A stretch of DNA of 64,000 nt from an uncultured Bacteroidales bacterium (GCA_903879715.1 CAIRMR010000204.1:1-64000); one strand, 5' to 3'; counted from the first letter of the stretch, positions 35,549-45,431 are shown. The notes: generated by a model not told the origin, from the letters alone. A program made the numbers and translations.

Positions 35549-36571
35549 ATGATTTTACATAAATACGAAAACAATCCGATTTTATCACCGAATCCATCTA
35601 ACGACTGGGAAAATCTTGTAGTGTGCAACCCGGGAATGTGGCATGAAAACGGAATTTTTTATATGTTGTACCGGGCAGCCGGAGATGATGAAAATCACAT
35701 TATCCGTTTTGGGCTGGCTACGAGCGAAGATGGATTCAACTTCAGCAGGGTAAGTGATTTGCCGGCTTTCGGTCCAAGCGCGGAAGGCCCGGATAGTGGT
35801 TGTGTGGAAGATGCACGTATCGTAAAATTTGATGATTACTATTATATTACCTATGCTTTCCGCCCGTTTCATCCCGGTCAATACTGGAAATTCGCTCATG
35901 ATGAAGTTTTAACCTGGGATCATGGCAACAATGCGCCTTGTTTTCTGAAGAAAAATATGGCAAATACAGCTCTTGCCATGACAAAGGATTTTAAAACATG
36001 GATCAGGCTTGGCCGCATAACTCAATCGGATATTGATGATCGCGATGTTATACTTTTTCCCGAAAAAATAAACGGAAAATATGCCATGCTCCATCGCCCG
36101 AAGGAATGGGTAGGACCACAATGGGGGCCCCAATTTCCTGCAATCTGGCTCAGGTATTCCGACGACATGCTGGTATGGAACGAACCCAGCCATTTACTCA
36201 TGGAGGGGATAATAGGCGGCTGGGAAGAAAAAATTGGCGGTTCTACACCTCCTTTAAAAACAGATCAAGGCTGGCTGGTGCTTTACCATGGCGTCGAAAA
36301 CGGGGGCAATGGTTACTACAGTGTAGGCGCCGTATTGCTCGATTTGAATGATCCTACAAAAATAATCGGACGCACACCGGAACCTATCATGTGGCCTGAA
36401 TTTGGTTACGAGATTGAAGGATTTTATAAAGGCTGTGTTTTCCCAACCGGGAATGTTATTGTTGGCGATACCTTGTTCGTATATTACGGTGGGGCCGATA
36501 AATATGTAGGTGTTGCTACCTGTTCTGTAACGGAATTGGTGGAACATCTTTTAACAAATAAAATGGAATAG
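35549..36571 (+). CDS. GH130 beta-mannoside phosphorylase/hydrolase
   Basis: A 340-residue five-bladed beta-propeller enzyme of GH130, which phosphorylyses or hydrolyses beta-1,2- or beta-1,4-mannosides. Family features: the N-terminal ENNPILSPNPSNDWEN, the CVEDARI motif (about residues 88-94; general acid region), DDRDVILFPEKINGKY (about 172-187), and the final YYGGADKYVGVA. There is no signal peptide, so it acts in the cytoplasm or less likely the periplasm. With beta-mannosidase (45432) it would finish mannan breakdown. Phosphorylase versus hydrolase depends on phosphate-site residues that I did not resolve. Confidence 0.9.
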   Translation: MILHKYENNPILSPNPSNDWENLVVCNPGMWHENGIFYMLYRAAGDDENHIIRFGLATSEDGFNFSRVSDLPAFGPSAEGPDSGCVEDARIVKFDDYYYITYAFRPFHPGQYWKFAHDEVLTWDHGNNAPCFLKKNMANTALAMTKDFKTWIRLGRITQSDIDDRDVILFPEKINGKYAMLHRPKEWVGPQWGPQFPAIWLRYSDDMLVWNEPSHLLMEGIIGGWEEKIGGSTPPLKTDQGWLVLYHGVENGGNGYYSVGAVLLDLNDPTKIIGRTPEPIMWPEFGYEIEGFYKGCVFPTGNVIVGDTLFVYYGGADKYVGVATCSVTELVEHLLTNKME

Positions 36572-36661
36572 CGGATAAATTATCTGCGGTAATCAACTAT
36601 AACTGCAAGCAGGAATAAGAAACACATTTTTCCTGCTTAATTGGATGATAAACTAAAGGAT

Positions 36662-36687
36662 TCTCTTTGGTTGAAAAACCAAAGAGA
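36662..36687 (+). terminator. GAAA-loop hairpin after the GH130 gene
   Basis: Perfect 11-bp stem TCTCTTTGGTT / AACCAAAGAGA with a GAAA tetraloop, 91 bp after the stop codon and about 80 bp before the next start. No long T run follows, so termination may be partial. Confidence 0.65.
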
Positions 36688-36768
36688 GAATTACTCTTCA
36701 AAACAGTCATTACATAAAAGTCTTGCTGTTGTACCATTTATAAATTTCTAATTGTAAATCTCATACGC

Positions 36769-38676
36769 ATGAAGTTAAAACACATTATATTCTTTGCCAT
36801 AACTCTATTTACCACTTCATGCCAGAAAGAGGTAGTAAGTGATAAAATGGAGATTTTGTCCTTTAAATTTCTTGCGGCAGATAATGAAGGATTAACAAAT
36901 GATATTACAGGAATTATCAGCGGTAATGAAATTCAGGTAACTGCAATCGGACTAGCAAATGTCACATCCCTGGTGGCAAGTTTTATTTCGACCGGCAAAA
37001 GTGTCAGAGTTGGGAGCACTGAGCAAATCAGCAGTGTTACCCCAAACGACTTTTCTAAACCCATAGTGTATACAGTAATAGCAGGCGACGGATCGAAGCA
37101 GGAATATACAGTCGCCATATTCAGCGAAATGCTCACATATACTATTGATAATGTTATAGTTAATCCATATTCAAGGTCTGCTCTTTCTGCGATTATAACG
37201 GTCTCGGCAAGTCTGCCTTTCTCAGTTCACACCAATGTGCTGGGAATGGATGGTCCCACATCGGACATCTCATTTAAAAATGATTCGCTTAAGTTTCAGC
37301 ACCAGGTTCCTGTATATGGCCTTTATTTCTCCAACGATTATATAAATGCAGGATGGGCCGGAAACAAAGTTGTAGTAACCCTGAAAGGCGAAAATACTAT
37401 GACTTATACCGATACAGTTACTATTGAAACTATGGCTAAACCAGGTTGGTTTCCTAACCTTGCTACAACAGGTTCGGCAATGAATGACGGGGCGTTGTTT
37501 GCGTTTCTTTATAATAAATGGGGGCATGGTAACACAATCAGCACAATGATCAGCGACCGGTATGGCAAATTTCGTGGTTTCTGGTATATTGAAAATGAAG
37601 AAGATAATATGTTCCCCCTTACTTTTCTTAAGAATGGAAACCTAATCTATTCTGTTCCACAAAGGAGTGCCATTTATGAAACAGATTTTCTGGGCAAGAT
37701 TATAAATATATGGGACATCCCCGGCGAATTTCAAGGTTCCCATCATGATATCTGCGAAATTCCATCAGGTTCCAAAGAAGGCAATTTGCTGGTAACGGTA
37801 TCACAAACGGATGCCAGAGTACCGTATGATGTCCAAAACAGGCGTTTTATAGAGGATCATATAATTGAGCTTGACCGCAAAACCGGCGCGCTCCTTACCA
37901 CCTGGAACCTGCGTGATTGTCTTCAGGTTGGCAGGTCAATCATGCCAACATATATAAGGAACATTTCCTTAAATCCACTTGAATTCGACTGGTGTCATAA
38001 CAATGGATTGGCCTTTGATCCCACTGATAATACTATTATTATAAGCACTTTTCACCATGGATTTGCCAAATTGGACTGGAGCAATAACCTGAAATGGATT
38101 CTTGCCCCTCATGGTGGATGGGGTGTGAATGGCAGAGGTGAATCACTGGATAAATATCTGCTTAAAGCTGCAGATCAGCAGGGAATCCTGTATTCCGATT
38201 CAGTACAGCTTGGATACAAATCCATAACAGGATTTGAATGGCCGTGGGTAAACCATTCCCCATCAGTACGTAATGAACAGGAAAACCAGGTGCTGACCTG
38301 CATGGTTAACGGGGCTTCCAAGAATTTTAAAACAATGCCATTTTTTGAAATCTCTTCCTGGGGAGCTGAATATGTCATTAACGAAAAAGCTATGACTGTT
38401 AAACAAGGGTGGACCTATGGCCGCGAAAAAGGAGTACCCCTTTTCTCCGTTACGGCCGGACAGGCTACCAGGCTCAAAGAAGGAAATTACCTGCTCACAT
38501 TTGGATCAATCGGATCAGCTTTCCTGGGAGCTTTTTATACCGGGGGAAACGAACGAGGCATTGTTGCAGAGGTTGAAAACGGCAACCAGCTAATCTGGCA
38601 AATGACTGCCCTTGAACCTGAAAGAGCCGATTGGCGAATTTACCGTACTCAGAAATTTACATTTCCTAATCAATAA
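36769..38676 (+). CDS. arylsulfotransferase (ASST) family lipoprotein
   Basis: A 635-residue lipoprotein (Cys18 in LFTTSC). Residues about 25-125 are an Ig-like domain similar in type to that of the locus lipoprotein at 32728 (VTAIGLANVTSL... GDGSKQEYTVAI). The rest matches the arylsulfotransferase beta-propeller family: GSHHDICEIPSG (about 323-334), DHIIELDRKTGALLTTWNLRD (in part, about 364-384), DWCHNNGLAFDPTDN (about 407-421) with the conserved His, STFHHGFAKLDW and WILAPHGGWG. Family members move a sulfuryl group between phenolic compounds without PAPS. The role in a mannan-type locus is unknown; it might act on a sulfated or aromatic-decorated substrate, or be a binding-only propeller. 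Confidence 0.8.
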   Translation: MKLKHIIFFAITLFTTSCQKEVVSDKMEILSFKFLAADNEGLTNDITGIISGNEIQVTAIGLANVTSLVASFISTGKSVRVGSTEQISSVTPNDFSKPIVYTVIAGDGSKQEYTVAIFSEMLTYTIDNVIVNPYSRSALSAIITVSASLPFSVHTNVLGMDGPTSDISFKNDSLKFQHQVPVYGLYFSNDYINAGWAGNKVVVTLKGENTMTYTDTVTIETMAKPGWFPNLATTGSAMNDGALFAFLYNKWGHGNTISTMISDRYGKFRGFWYIENEEDNMFPLTFLKNGNLIYSVPQRSAIYETDFLGKIINIWDIPGEFQGSHHDICEIPSGSKEGNLLVTVSQTDARVPYDVQNRRFIEDHIIELDRKTGALLTTWNLRDCLQVGRSIMPTYIRNISLNPLEFDWCHNNGLAFDPTDNTIIISTFHHGFAKLDWSNNLKWILAPHGGWGVNGRGESLDKYLLKAADQQGILYSDSVQLGYKSITGFEWPWVNHSPSVRNEQENQVLTCMVNGASKNFKTMPFFEISSWGAEYVINEKAMTVKQGWTYGREKGVPLFSVTAGQATRLKEGNYLLTFGSIGSAFLGAFYTGGNERGIVAEVENGNQLIWQMTALEPERADWRIYRTQKFTFPNQ

Positions 38677-38725
38677 ACACCAAATCTTAATTCTCTAATT
38701 TACAAACAACTAAATCTCAAAAACT

Positions 38726-39553
38726 ATGAAAAAGTTTTTACTTACAATTTTTGTGGCTTCATTCTCCTTTGTCGTTTTCGGACAAGCGGTGCTCTCTGAC
38801 TTTGACGGCACCCAGATGAGTGGAATTACCATTACAGAATGGGCCAGCTTCAAACCCGAGGTTGTACCTAATCCCCTGAAGGCAGGATTAAATACAAGTG
38901 ATAATGTATTATTCTTCCCGGCCCATGATTTCTGGTACTATTATTATAATGTGTCCGGCCTTCTGGGTTTTAAGGATATCCCAGCCGAAAACTTCAATAA
39001 GTATGACAGGATCCGGTTCAAATACCTCATACAGGATACTACAGCCGGGGCAGATACAGTAAAAATACAATTGAAACTTGAAAAAGGAACTGAAGCGCAT
39101 ATATACTCCGAAGTACTGGTTTTACCTATTCCTGCAGGAACAGTAAATGGATGGGCAGGTACTTCGATTGCGATACCAAGGAATGCAGATAACTCTCCAA
39201 TTACTCATACCATGATGGATTTTTTGGTTTCATCAAATGAGAAAACCCCCATTCCGTTTTATCTGGATGACATTACTTTTATTTCAACCCTTCCTACAGG
39301 TTTAAATCCGTTAACTGCCACATCAAGTTTACACTTGTATCAATCCGGGAACTTGCTAAATGTAAAACTTGAAAAAGAGATCGTCATTAAAAACCTGGAA
39401 ATATTTAATATTACGGGCACATTGGTCAGAACATACAAACTTGGTTATAGTACTTCCGAAATATCAGTGCCTGCAGATATGGCTTCCGGGAGTTATATTA
39501 TCAGGGTAAACACATCCGGACAATCTATGAGCCAGAAATTCATAAAACGTTAG
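38726..39553 (+). CDS. secreted carbohydrate-binding-module-like protein with T9SS tail
   Basis: A 275-residue secreted protein with no catalytic domain. The signal peptide (cut near VFG-QA) is followed by a beta-sandwich module (about 22-190: LSDFDGT..., LNTSDNVLFF, FYLDDITFIS) and a T9SS type A tail (NPLTATSSLHLYQSGNLL, ITGTLVRTYKLG, MASGSYIIRV). The same module opens the acetylesterase at 43000 (YTNFEDIN, INTSDNVGK, WYFDDLKLV), so this is probably a surface glycan-binding unit of the locus. A strong hairpin follows at 39590-39630. Confidence 0.8.
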   Translation: MKKFLLTIFVASFSFVVFGQAVLSDFDGTQMSGITITEWASFKPEVVPNPLKAGLNTSDNVLFFPAHDFWYYYYNVSGLLGFKDIPAENFNKYDRIRFKYLIQDTTAGADTVKIQLKLEKGTEAHIYSEVLVLPIPAGTVNGWAGTSIAIPRNADNSPITHTMMDFLVSSNEKTPIPFYLDDITFISTLPTGLNPLTATSSLHLYQSGNLLNVKLEKEIVIKNLEIFNITGTLVRTYKLGYSTSEISVPADMASGSYIIRVNTSGQSMSQKFIKR

Positions 39554-39589
39554 ATCAAATCTTTAGTTTTGCAGTAAATTATCATTTCG

Positions 39590-39630
39590 GGGGTGTGTCA
39601 AAAATATCACACATCTTTTTGATACACCCC
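39590..39630 (+). terminator. terminator hairpin after the binding-module gene
   Basis: GGGGTGTGTCAAAAA pairs with TTTTTGATACACCCC over 15 bp (one G-T wobble), 11-base loop, then TTTTGATTT. It begins 37 bp after the stop codon and separates two parts of the glycan locus. Confidence 0.8.
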
Positions 39631-39798
39631 TTTTGATTTGAAATACCTTTTTCCTATCAGCTTTTATACAAATACAGGTTCTGAAAATCGGCAAGGGTAT
39701 TTCCCGAAAACGGGCAGATTATACATACCTGTGGAATGAAACAGTGGAATTGCTGTTGATCAGTAAATGAATGTTGGACCATCTTTTAAAGAATTATA

Positions 39799-41331
39799 AT
39801 GAAAGCACTCAGTATTTTCTTCATCGCAATTATTGCCCTTGTTGGCAGTTCCTGCTCAAGCTCAAAAACTGTTCAGGTTTACCCTGAAAAAGTAATTTCC
39901 ACAAAATTTATCGGCAATGGTGTGCAATGGTCCGCTTATCCCCATGCCGATGCTCCTGATGCCGAATGGGGCGCACTGATGACGGATCAAAAGTGGCAGA
40001 TGGTTTTTCACCGCCTCGATTACATGAAGCCTAAACTGGTACGGGTAATGGACCAGGCCAACTGGAGATACCTCAAAGGATTTGATGCAAAAGGTGAACC
40101 CATCCTGGATTTTGATTCCCCTGAAGTTAAATCACTTCAAAAACTACTGGACTATTGCCAGAAAAACGATATCACCGTTTTATTCGGCGAATGGGGTTGT
40201 CCTTTCCCCCTGGTTAAAACAGAAACCGGAATTTCAGGCCATTTTAAAGGCGCAAACGACCCCGCATGGATTGGCATAATTGTTAAATACCTGGATAACC
40301 TGATCAATGTTAAAGGCTATACATGCCTCAAGCACTATACCTTAGTGAATGAACCTAATGGTTACTGGGCTTCAACCCTGGGAAACTGGGACGAATGGAG
40401 CGAAGGAATTAAGATATTGAAAAAAGCTCTTACCGAAGCAGGTCTGGCCGATAAAATAACAATTGCCGGACCAGACGCAGTGGCTGCTTATGATAATCAT
40501 GAATCAAAATATACTGGTGTTGAATGGGTTGCAGAATCAACCCGTCAGCTGAATGACCAAATCGGAATCTACGAAATACATGCCTACACTAATTATGATG
40601 AGGTGCGCAGCGGAAACTTCACCAAATACTACAGTAACATTGCACAAATGGCAAAAGCTGTAAACAAACCCATTGTTTTCGGAGAAATCGGCTTTGAGAA
40701 AATGACTGAAGAAAACCAGAAGCGCGTTAAAACGGATCCTTACGCAAGCGAGGACAGCCAGATGTCAGTGTACGATTTCGACTATGGCATTGATATGTCG
40801 GATGCCGTAATTCAGATAATGAATTCAGGTTATTCGGGCGCTGCAGCCTGGGATCTGGATGATGCCATGCACACATTAGGCGATAAGGGCGATAAAAGTA
40901 AGCTTAAACGATGGGGTTTCTGGAACATCCTGGGAACCGAAATCTGCAATAACCCGGCCGATGAAAATATTCGTCCCTGGTTTTATTCGTGGTCATTGTT
41001 ATGCAGGTATTTCCCGACCGGAACAACTATTATTGAATCGGATAGCACAGGCATTGCCGGACTGAGACTGGTAGCAGGTACCAAAGGCGACGACATGACT
41101 ATCGCTATTGTTAACAATTCGTCGGTAAATCAAAAAATTGATCTTAAAACCGGCGCAGCATCTTCATCTAAACTTTTTAAAAAATACATTTACAGCGAAA
41201 ACCTCAGACCTGTCGACAGCGAAAATTTCCCCGTTCCCCAGCAAACTGATATCCGCATAAAATCTTCAAAAGCCTTGTCAGTCGAAATTCCGCCTAATAG
41301 TTTTGTCCTCTACACCACACTTAATTACTAA
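39799..41331 (+). CDS. clan GH-A glycoside hydrolase lipoprotein (GH5-like), paralogue 2
   Basis: A 510-residue lipoprotein (Cys19 in LVGSSC, then SSSK). Same fold and landmarks as the gene at 33971: FIGNGVQWSAY, acid/base E185 in LVNEPNG, IYEIHAYTNYDEVRSG, nucleophile E296 in FGEIGF, KTDPYASEDSQMSVYDFDYGIDMSDAVIQ (in part), WDLDDAMH and RPWFYSWSLLCRYFP. The C-terminal beta domain ends SFVLYTTLNY. Two diverged copies in one locus suggest cuts on different parts of the polymer or different anchoring. The symporter starts 7 bp after its stop. Confidence 0.83.
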   Translation: MKALSIFFIAIIALVGSSCSSSKTVQVYPEKVISTKFIGNGVQWSAYPHADAPDAEWGALMTDQKWQMVFHRLDYMKPKLVRVMDQANWRYLKGFDAKGEPILDFDSPEVKSLQKLLDYCQKNDITVLFGEWGCPFPLVKTETGISGHFKGANDPAWIGIIVKYLDNLINVKGYTCLKHYTLVNEPNGYWASTLGNWDEWSEGIKILKKALTEAGLADKITIAGPDAVAAYDNHESKYTGVEWVAESTRQLNDQIGIYEIHAYTNYDEVRSGNFTKYYSNIAQMAKAVNKPIVFGEIGFEKMTEENQKRVKTDPYASEDSQMSVYDFDYGIDMSDAVIQIMNSGYSGAAAWDLDDAMHTLGDKGDKSKLKRWGFWNILGTEICNNPADENIRPWFYSWSLLCRYFPTGTTIIESDSTGIAGLRLVAGTKGDDMTIAIVNNSSVNQKIDLKTGAASSSKLFKKYIYSENLRPVDSENFPVPQQTDIRIKSSKALSVEIPPNSFVLYTTLNY

Positions 41332-41338
41332 AAATACG

Positions 41339-42946
41339 ATGTCATTTTTTACTAACTTAAACTTTATAGATATCACGATTATCGTCGTGTATATCATCGG
41401 AATTACCTGGTGGGGCCTGAAAAACGCCAAAAATGATACTTCCACTGATTATTTCCTGGCAGGACGAAACATGAGCTGGGTGGTTGTCGGTCTGTCACTT
41501 TTCTCAGCCAGCATTTCAACTTCCACGCTTATCGGGCATTCAGGTTCTGCCTACGAATACGGGATGGTTATTTTCAACTATAACCTCATTTCCATACTGG
41601 TAATGATATTTTTTGCATGGATATTCCTTCCCTTTTATATTAAGTCGGGAGTTTACACCATGCCTGAGTTTCTTGAACGCCGGTTCGATCACCGTTCCAA
41701 ATATTATTTCTCGGGAATTGCCGTTTTTGGCGGAATTTTTATGGATGTTTCAGCAACCCTTTACGGTAGCGCCATGATTTTCAAGATCATATTCCCCGAA
41801 ATGGAATTGCAGGTTATTGTGATCCTTGCCGCAATTATTGTTGCATCATACACAATTCCGGGCGGATTAAATTCTGTTATCAAAACAGAAGTGATACAGG
41901 CAGTAATACTTATCATCGGATCGGTACTGCTGGCATTTATCGCCCAGCGAAATGTCGGAAGCTGGGAAGTGCTTCAGGAACGGTTTCACGATACGGTTTA
42001 CCTGCATTTAATTCATGGACCAAACGATCTGGCAATTCCCTGGCCCGCACTGATTCTTGCCCTTCCCATCCTTGGATTTTATTTCTGGGGAAACAACCAG
42101 CAATTGGTACAAAGGGTACTCTCAGCTAAATCGGTCGATCACGGGCGGAAAGGTGTTCTGCTGACGGGATTACTCACTATGCTCACGCTATATCTTATCT
42201 TTATCCCTGCCATGCAGGCAGCCGTAGCCTTTCCGGATGTAAATCCACCGGATGGCATTTATCCGAAAATGGTTACAACCTGGATGCCGACTGTTTTCCT
42301 TGGGATTATGCTGGCGGTAATGGTTTCGGCTTTAACCGCCAGCCTCAGCGCATGCCTGAATTCCGTTTCCACGCTTTTCACCATGGACTTCTACCGTAAA
42401 ATTGATAAAAAGGCCAGTTCCAAAAAACTGGTGCGTGTCGGGCAAATTACGTCAACTATTGTGCTGATTATCGGTGTATTGTGGGCGCCACAAATTCAGA
42501 AGTTCGGTACACTTATCAATTATTACAACGAAATACTTTCGTATGTAGGACCTCCTATTGTTGCTGCATTTATGCTTGGTTTGTTCTGGAAACGTGCCAA
42601 TGCAACCGGCATTTTTTCGGGATTACTTTCAACCTTTGTGATGGCATTATTCATGTTTTTCTACGGCAAAGAACATTTTATCCAATCCGTTCAAAATCCG
42701 GATGCACCTCTCCATTGGCTGTACCTCGCTCCTATCAATTTCGCATTCGTAAGTATTGTTATGGTAATTGTGAGTTTACTTACGGCTCCTCCGCCCGCTG
42801 AAAAAACAGAAGGAAATGTTATCACCCGTCAATTTTTTATTGACGAAGCGCGTGAGTACAAGGATGTGAAATTTTATAACGATTTCAGGGTTTGGGCCGT
42901 GGCTTTGTTCTTACTGTGCTTTGTTGTGATGTTTATCTACTGGTAA
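41339..42946 (+). CDS. sodium/solute symporter (SSS family), probable sugar importer
   Basis: A 535-residue inner-membrane Na+-coupled transporter with about 13-14 membrane segments. Family landmarks: STDYFLAGRNMSWVVVGLSLFSASIST near the N-terminus, YTIPGGLNSVIKTEVIQ (the GGLxAVxxTDxxQ motif) in the middle, and SALTASLSACLNSVSTLFTMDFYRK (in part). It would import manno-oligosaccharides or mannose released in the periplasm for the cytoplasmic GH130. ATG at 41339 is chosen because it follows the hydrolase stop by 7 bp; the ATG at 41303 lies inside that gene in another frame. Confidence 0.9.
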   Translation: MSFFTNLNFIDITIIVVYIIGITWWGLKNAKNDTSTDYFLAGRNMSWVVVGLSLFSASISTSTLIGHSGSAYEYGMVIFNYNLISILVMIFFAWIFLPFYIKSGVYTMPEFLERRFDHRSKYYFSGIAVFGGIFMDVSATLYGSAMIFKIIFPEMELQVIVILAAIIVASYTIPGGLNSVIKTEVIQAVILIIGSVLLAFIAQRNVGSWEVLQERFHDTVYLHLIHGPNDLAIPWPALILALPILGFYFWGNNQQLVQRVLSAKSVDHGRKGVLLTGLLTMLTLYLIFIPAMQAAVAFPDVNPPDGIYPKMVTTWMPTVFLGIMLAVMVSALTASLSACLNSVSTLFTMDFYRKIDKKASSKKLVRVGQITSTIVLIIGVLWAPQIQKFGTLINYYNEILSYVGPPIVAAFMLGLFWKRANATGIFSGLLSTFVMALFMFFYGKEHFIQSVQNPDAPLHWLYLAPINFAFVSIVMVIVSLLTAPPPAEKTEGNVITRQFFIDEAREYKDVKFYNDFRVWAVALFLLCFVVMFIYW

Positions 42947-42999
42947 GACTCAGAATGTGCAATGTGAACTTTTCAAACGTGAATTTTAAAAATACTAAA

Positions 43000-45174
43000 A
43001 TGAAAACCATTGCGACCCTTGTGATTCTGGTCATATTTTCAGTATCCTCTGCATTTGCCCAGGGAAGTGTAACGTATACCAACTTTGAGGATATTAATCT
43101 GAATTTTGGCTCTTTCATGACTACCATCGAAAAAGTAGCCAATCCCAGCAAAACAGGAATCAATACCAGCGATAATGTCGGAAAAACTGTAAGTGCGGCG
43201 CAAACCTGGGAAGGTATTGTTAATGCAGCACCTTTGCCGAAGATAGATTTCTCCGATAAGCAGATTTTCAAGCTTAAAGTCTTTTCGCCACGAATTGCCA
43301 ATGTCCTTATAAAACTGGAATATTCGGCAAATAAGGCTAATATTTATAAAGAAGTGTACTGCATGACCACCCAGGTTGGTAAATGGGAGGAACTTTCCTT
43401 CGACTTTAGCGGCACTGCTTCAGGAACGTATGATAACATTGTTTTATTTTTCGACATTTTTGGTACGACTGCCGGGGAAACCTGGTATTTTGATGACCTG
43501 AAACTTGTTTCATCCTTGTCAGGCGATTCGGTTGTAAGCCTCCCTGGTATTTTCAACAGCAACATGGTTCTGCAGCAAAATATGGATGTTCCTGTCTGGG
43601 GCTTTGCTCCTCAGGGTGAAAAAGTTAAGGTAACCGGTAGCTGGGGCGGATCATTTGAAGCCACTGCAGATGCTGACTGGAAATGGTCGGGTAAAATAAA
43701 AACACCGGCTGCTATTCCCGGCCAGACACCAAAATATACACTCACAATTACGGGTTCAAAAAATGCAGTTCAGTTTGATAATATTCTCATAGGCGATGTT
43801 TGGGTATGTTCCGGCCAATCGAATATGGAATTCCCGATGACAACAAATGCTCCATGGACACTGGGCGTAAATAATTATGAAACCGAAATTGCTGCTGCCA
43901 ATTATCCCAACATCAGGCTTTTTAAAGTACCTAAACGTGCATCTTCAATACCAGCAACTGATTGCGGCGGTTCATGGTCCGAATGCAGCCCTGCCACCGT
44001 GCCCACTTTTAGCGCAGTAGCCTATTATTTTGGGAAAGAACTGTATGATGACCTTAATATAAACATCCCGATAGGTCTTATCCAATCAGCCTATGGTGGT
44101 TCTGCCGCCCAGGCATGGACCCGCCAGGATGTACTGGCTGCCGATGCGGCTATGAATACCAAATACCTGGCCCCGTATTTACTAAATCCGGGTTCATTTA
44201 CGGATGAATACAAAGCATCGAATTTATACAATGGAATGCTGGCTCCGGTAATTCCGTTTGGTATTCGCGGTTCAATATGGTACCAGGGCGAATCCAACAA
44301 AGAGGATGGTGAGATGTATCGCAAACTTTGTGCTGCTATGCTGCAAGGCTGGAGAACAGACTGGAAACAGGGCGATTTCCCGTTCTATTACGTTCAGGTT
44401 GCTCCTTATGCCATGGGCATTCCGGAACCGGTGTATGCCGAATTCAGGGAAGCACAGTTTAATATGCTCTCCGAAACCAATACCGGCATGGCAGTTACCA
44501 TGGATATTGGCGAAATAAACAATATTCATCCCCGCAACAAACTTGATGTAGGTAAACGACTTGCGCTTTGCGCCAAAGCAAAAACGTACGGTGAAAATGT
44601 TATATTCTCAGGCCCTGTTTATGAGTCAGCTGTTATAGAAGGAAGCAAAATGCGGATTAAGTTTAAAGCAGAAACCGTTGGAACCGGGCTTACAACCAAT
44701 AACGGCAGTGCTCCTGCCAATTTTAAAATTGCCGGTTCCGATAAGGTATTTTACCCGGCTACGGCTGAAATCAACGGATCCGATATCCTTGTTTCAAGCC
44801 CTCAGGTTGCAAACCCGGCAGCCGTTCGTTACGCCTTTTCAAACGCGGTAATTACCAACTTAATGAACAGCGAAAATTTACCGGCGGTTCCGTTTCGCAC
44901 GGATGGAATCATTTTAGAGATAAATGATAACAGCAAATCTGATGGCATCGAGGTGTTTCCAAATCCTTTTGACACGATTCTAAATATTAAAAATTGCACC
45001 AAAGTAGCACAGTTAGAATTAATTGACCTTTCGGGGAAAGTAGTATTGAAATCCGTAAACCCCGGCAAAAAGGGCTGGAGCCTAAATACCACGGATATCC
45101 CGTCGGGTCTGTATATTTTAAAAATTCAGGATACAAAAGAAAGAGCAACCACAGTGAAGGTGATTAAAAAATAA
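43000..45174 (+). CDS. sialate O-acetylesterase-type carbohydrate esterase with binding module and T9SS tail
   Basis: A 724-residue secreted esterase. Signal peptide MKTIATLVILVIFSVSSAFA, binding module (about 22-170) shared with the protein at 38726, then the SGNH-like sialate O-acetylesterase region (about 175-640) with the nucleophile in CSGQSNMEFPM, the IWYQGESN block and the catalytic His region NIHPRNKLDVGKRLA. A T9SS type A tail ends it (IEVFPNPFDTILNIKN, IPSGLYILKI). In this locus it would remove acetyl groups from mannan rather than from sialic acid; no sialidase is present. ATG at 43000 gives the signal peptide; a longer frame to 42892 overlaps the symporter. Confidence 0.88.
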   Translation: MKTIATLVILVIFSVSSAFAQGSVTYTNFEDINLNFGSFMTTIEKVANPSKTGINTSDNVGKTVSAAQTWEGIVNAAPLPKIDFSDKQIFKLKVFSPRIANVLIKLEYSANKANIYKEVYCMTTQVGKWEELSFDFSGTASGTYDNIVLFFDIFGTTAGETWYFDDLKLVSSLSGDSVVSLPGIFNSNMVLQQNMDVPVWGFAPQGEKVKVTGSWGGSFEATADADWKWSGKIKTPAAIPGQTPKYTLTITGSKNAVQFDNILIGDVWVCSGQSNMEFPMTTNAPWTLGVNNYETEIAAANYPNIRLFKVPKRASSIPATDCGGSWSECSPATVPTFSAVAYYFGKELYDDLNINIPIGLIQSAYGGSAAQAWTRQDVLAADAAMNTKYLAPYLLNPGSFTDEYKASNLYNGMLAPVIPFGIRGSIWYQGESNKEDGEMYRKLCAAMLQGWRTDWKQGDFPFYYVQVAPYAMGIPEPVYAEFREAQFNMLSETNTGMAVTMDIGEINNIHPRNKLDVGKRLALCAKAKTYGENVIFSGPVYESAVIEGSKMRIKFKAETVGTGLTTNNGSAPANFKIAGSDKVFYPATAEINGSDILVSSPQVANPAAVRYAFSNAVITNLMNSENLPAVPFRTDGIILEINDNSKSDGIEVFPNPFDTILNIKNCTKVAQLELIDLSGKVVLKSVNPGKKGWSLNTTDIPSGLYILKIQDTKERATTVKVIKK

Positions 45175-45264
45175 TAGCCGTTCTTTTAAATTCCGGGATT
45201 TAGAGAAGCCCATTTACCAGAGTAATTTATTGGTGTTTTTCGATTCTATCAAAGTTGATTTTCG

Positions 45265-45344
45265 GTTTTGCCCGTTAAAAGCAATAACTTTATACACCTT
45301 TTATGGCAACGAAGTTTATTGGAAAATTAGTTTTGCCCGTTAAA
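45265..45344. promoter_or_regulatory. pair of direct repeats upstream of the beta-mannosidase gene
   Basis: GTTTTGCCCGTTAAA occurs at 45265-45279 and again at 45330-45344, start to start 65 bp, inside the 257-bp gap before 45432. Two identical 15-bp words at about six helical turns could be binding sites for a regulator. Confidence 0.4.
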
Positions 45345-45431
45345 TTAAATTTCTGAAATTTGGATTGACTTACAGACGGGACTAAACTGAATATTAACCG
45401 GAATATAAAGAAAAATCACCACCCTGAATTT

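Noticed and set aside
43000..45174. Sialic acid catabolism locus
   Set aside because: The esterase is sialate-O-acetylesterase-like, but no sialidase, NanA or epimerase gene is present and the neighbours point to mannans.
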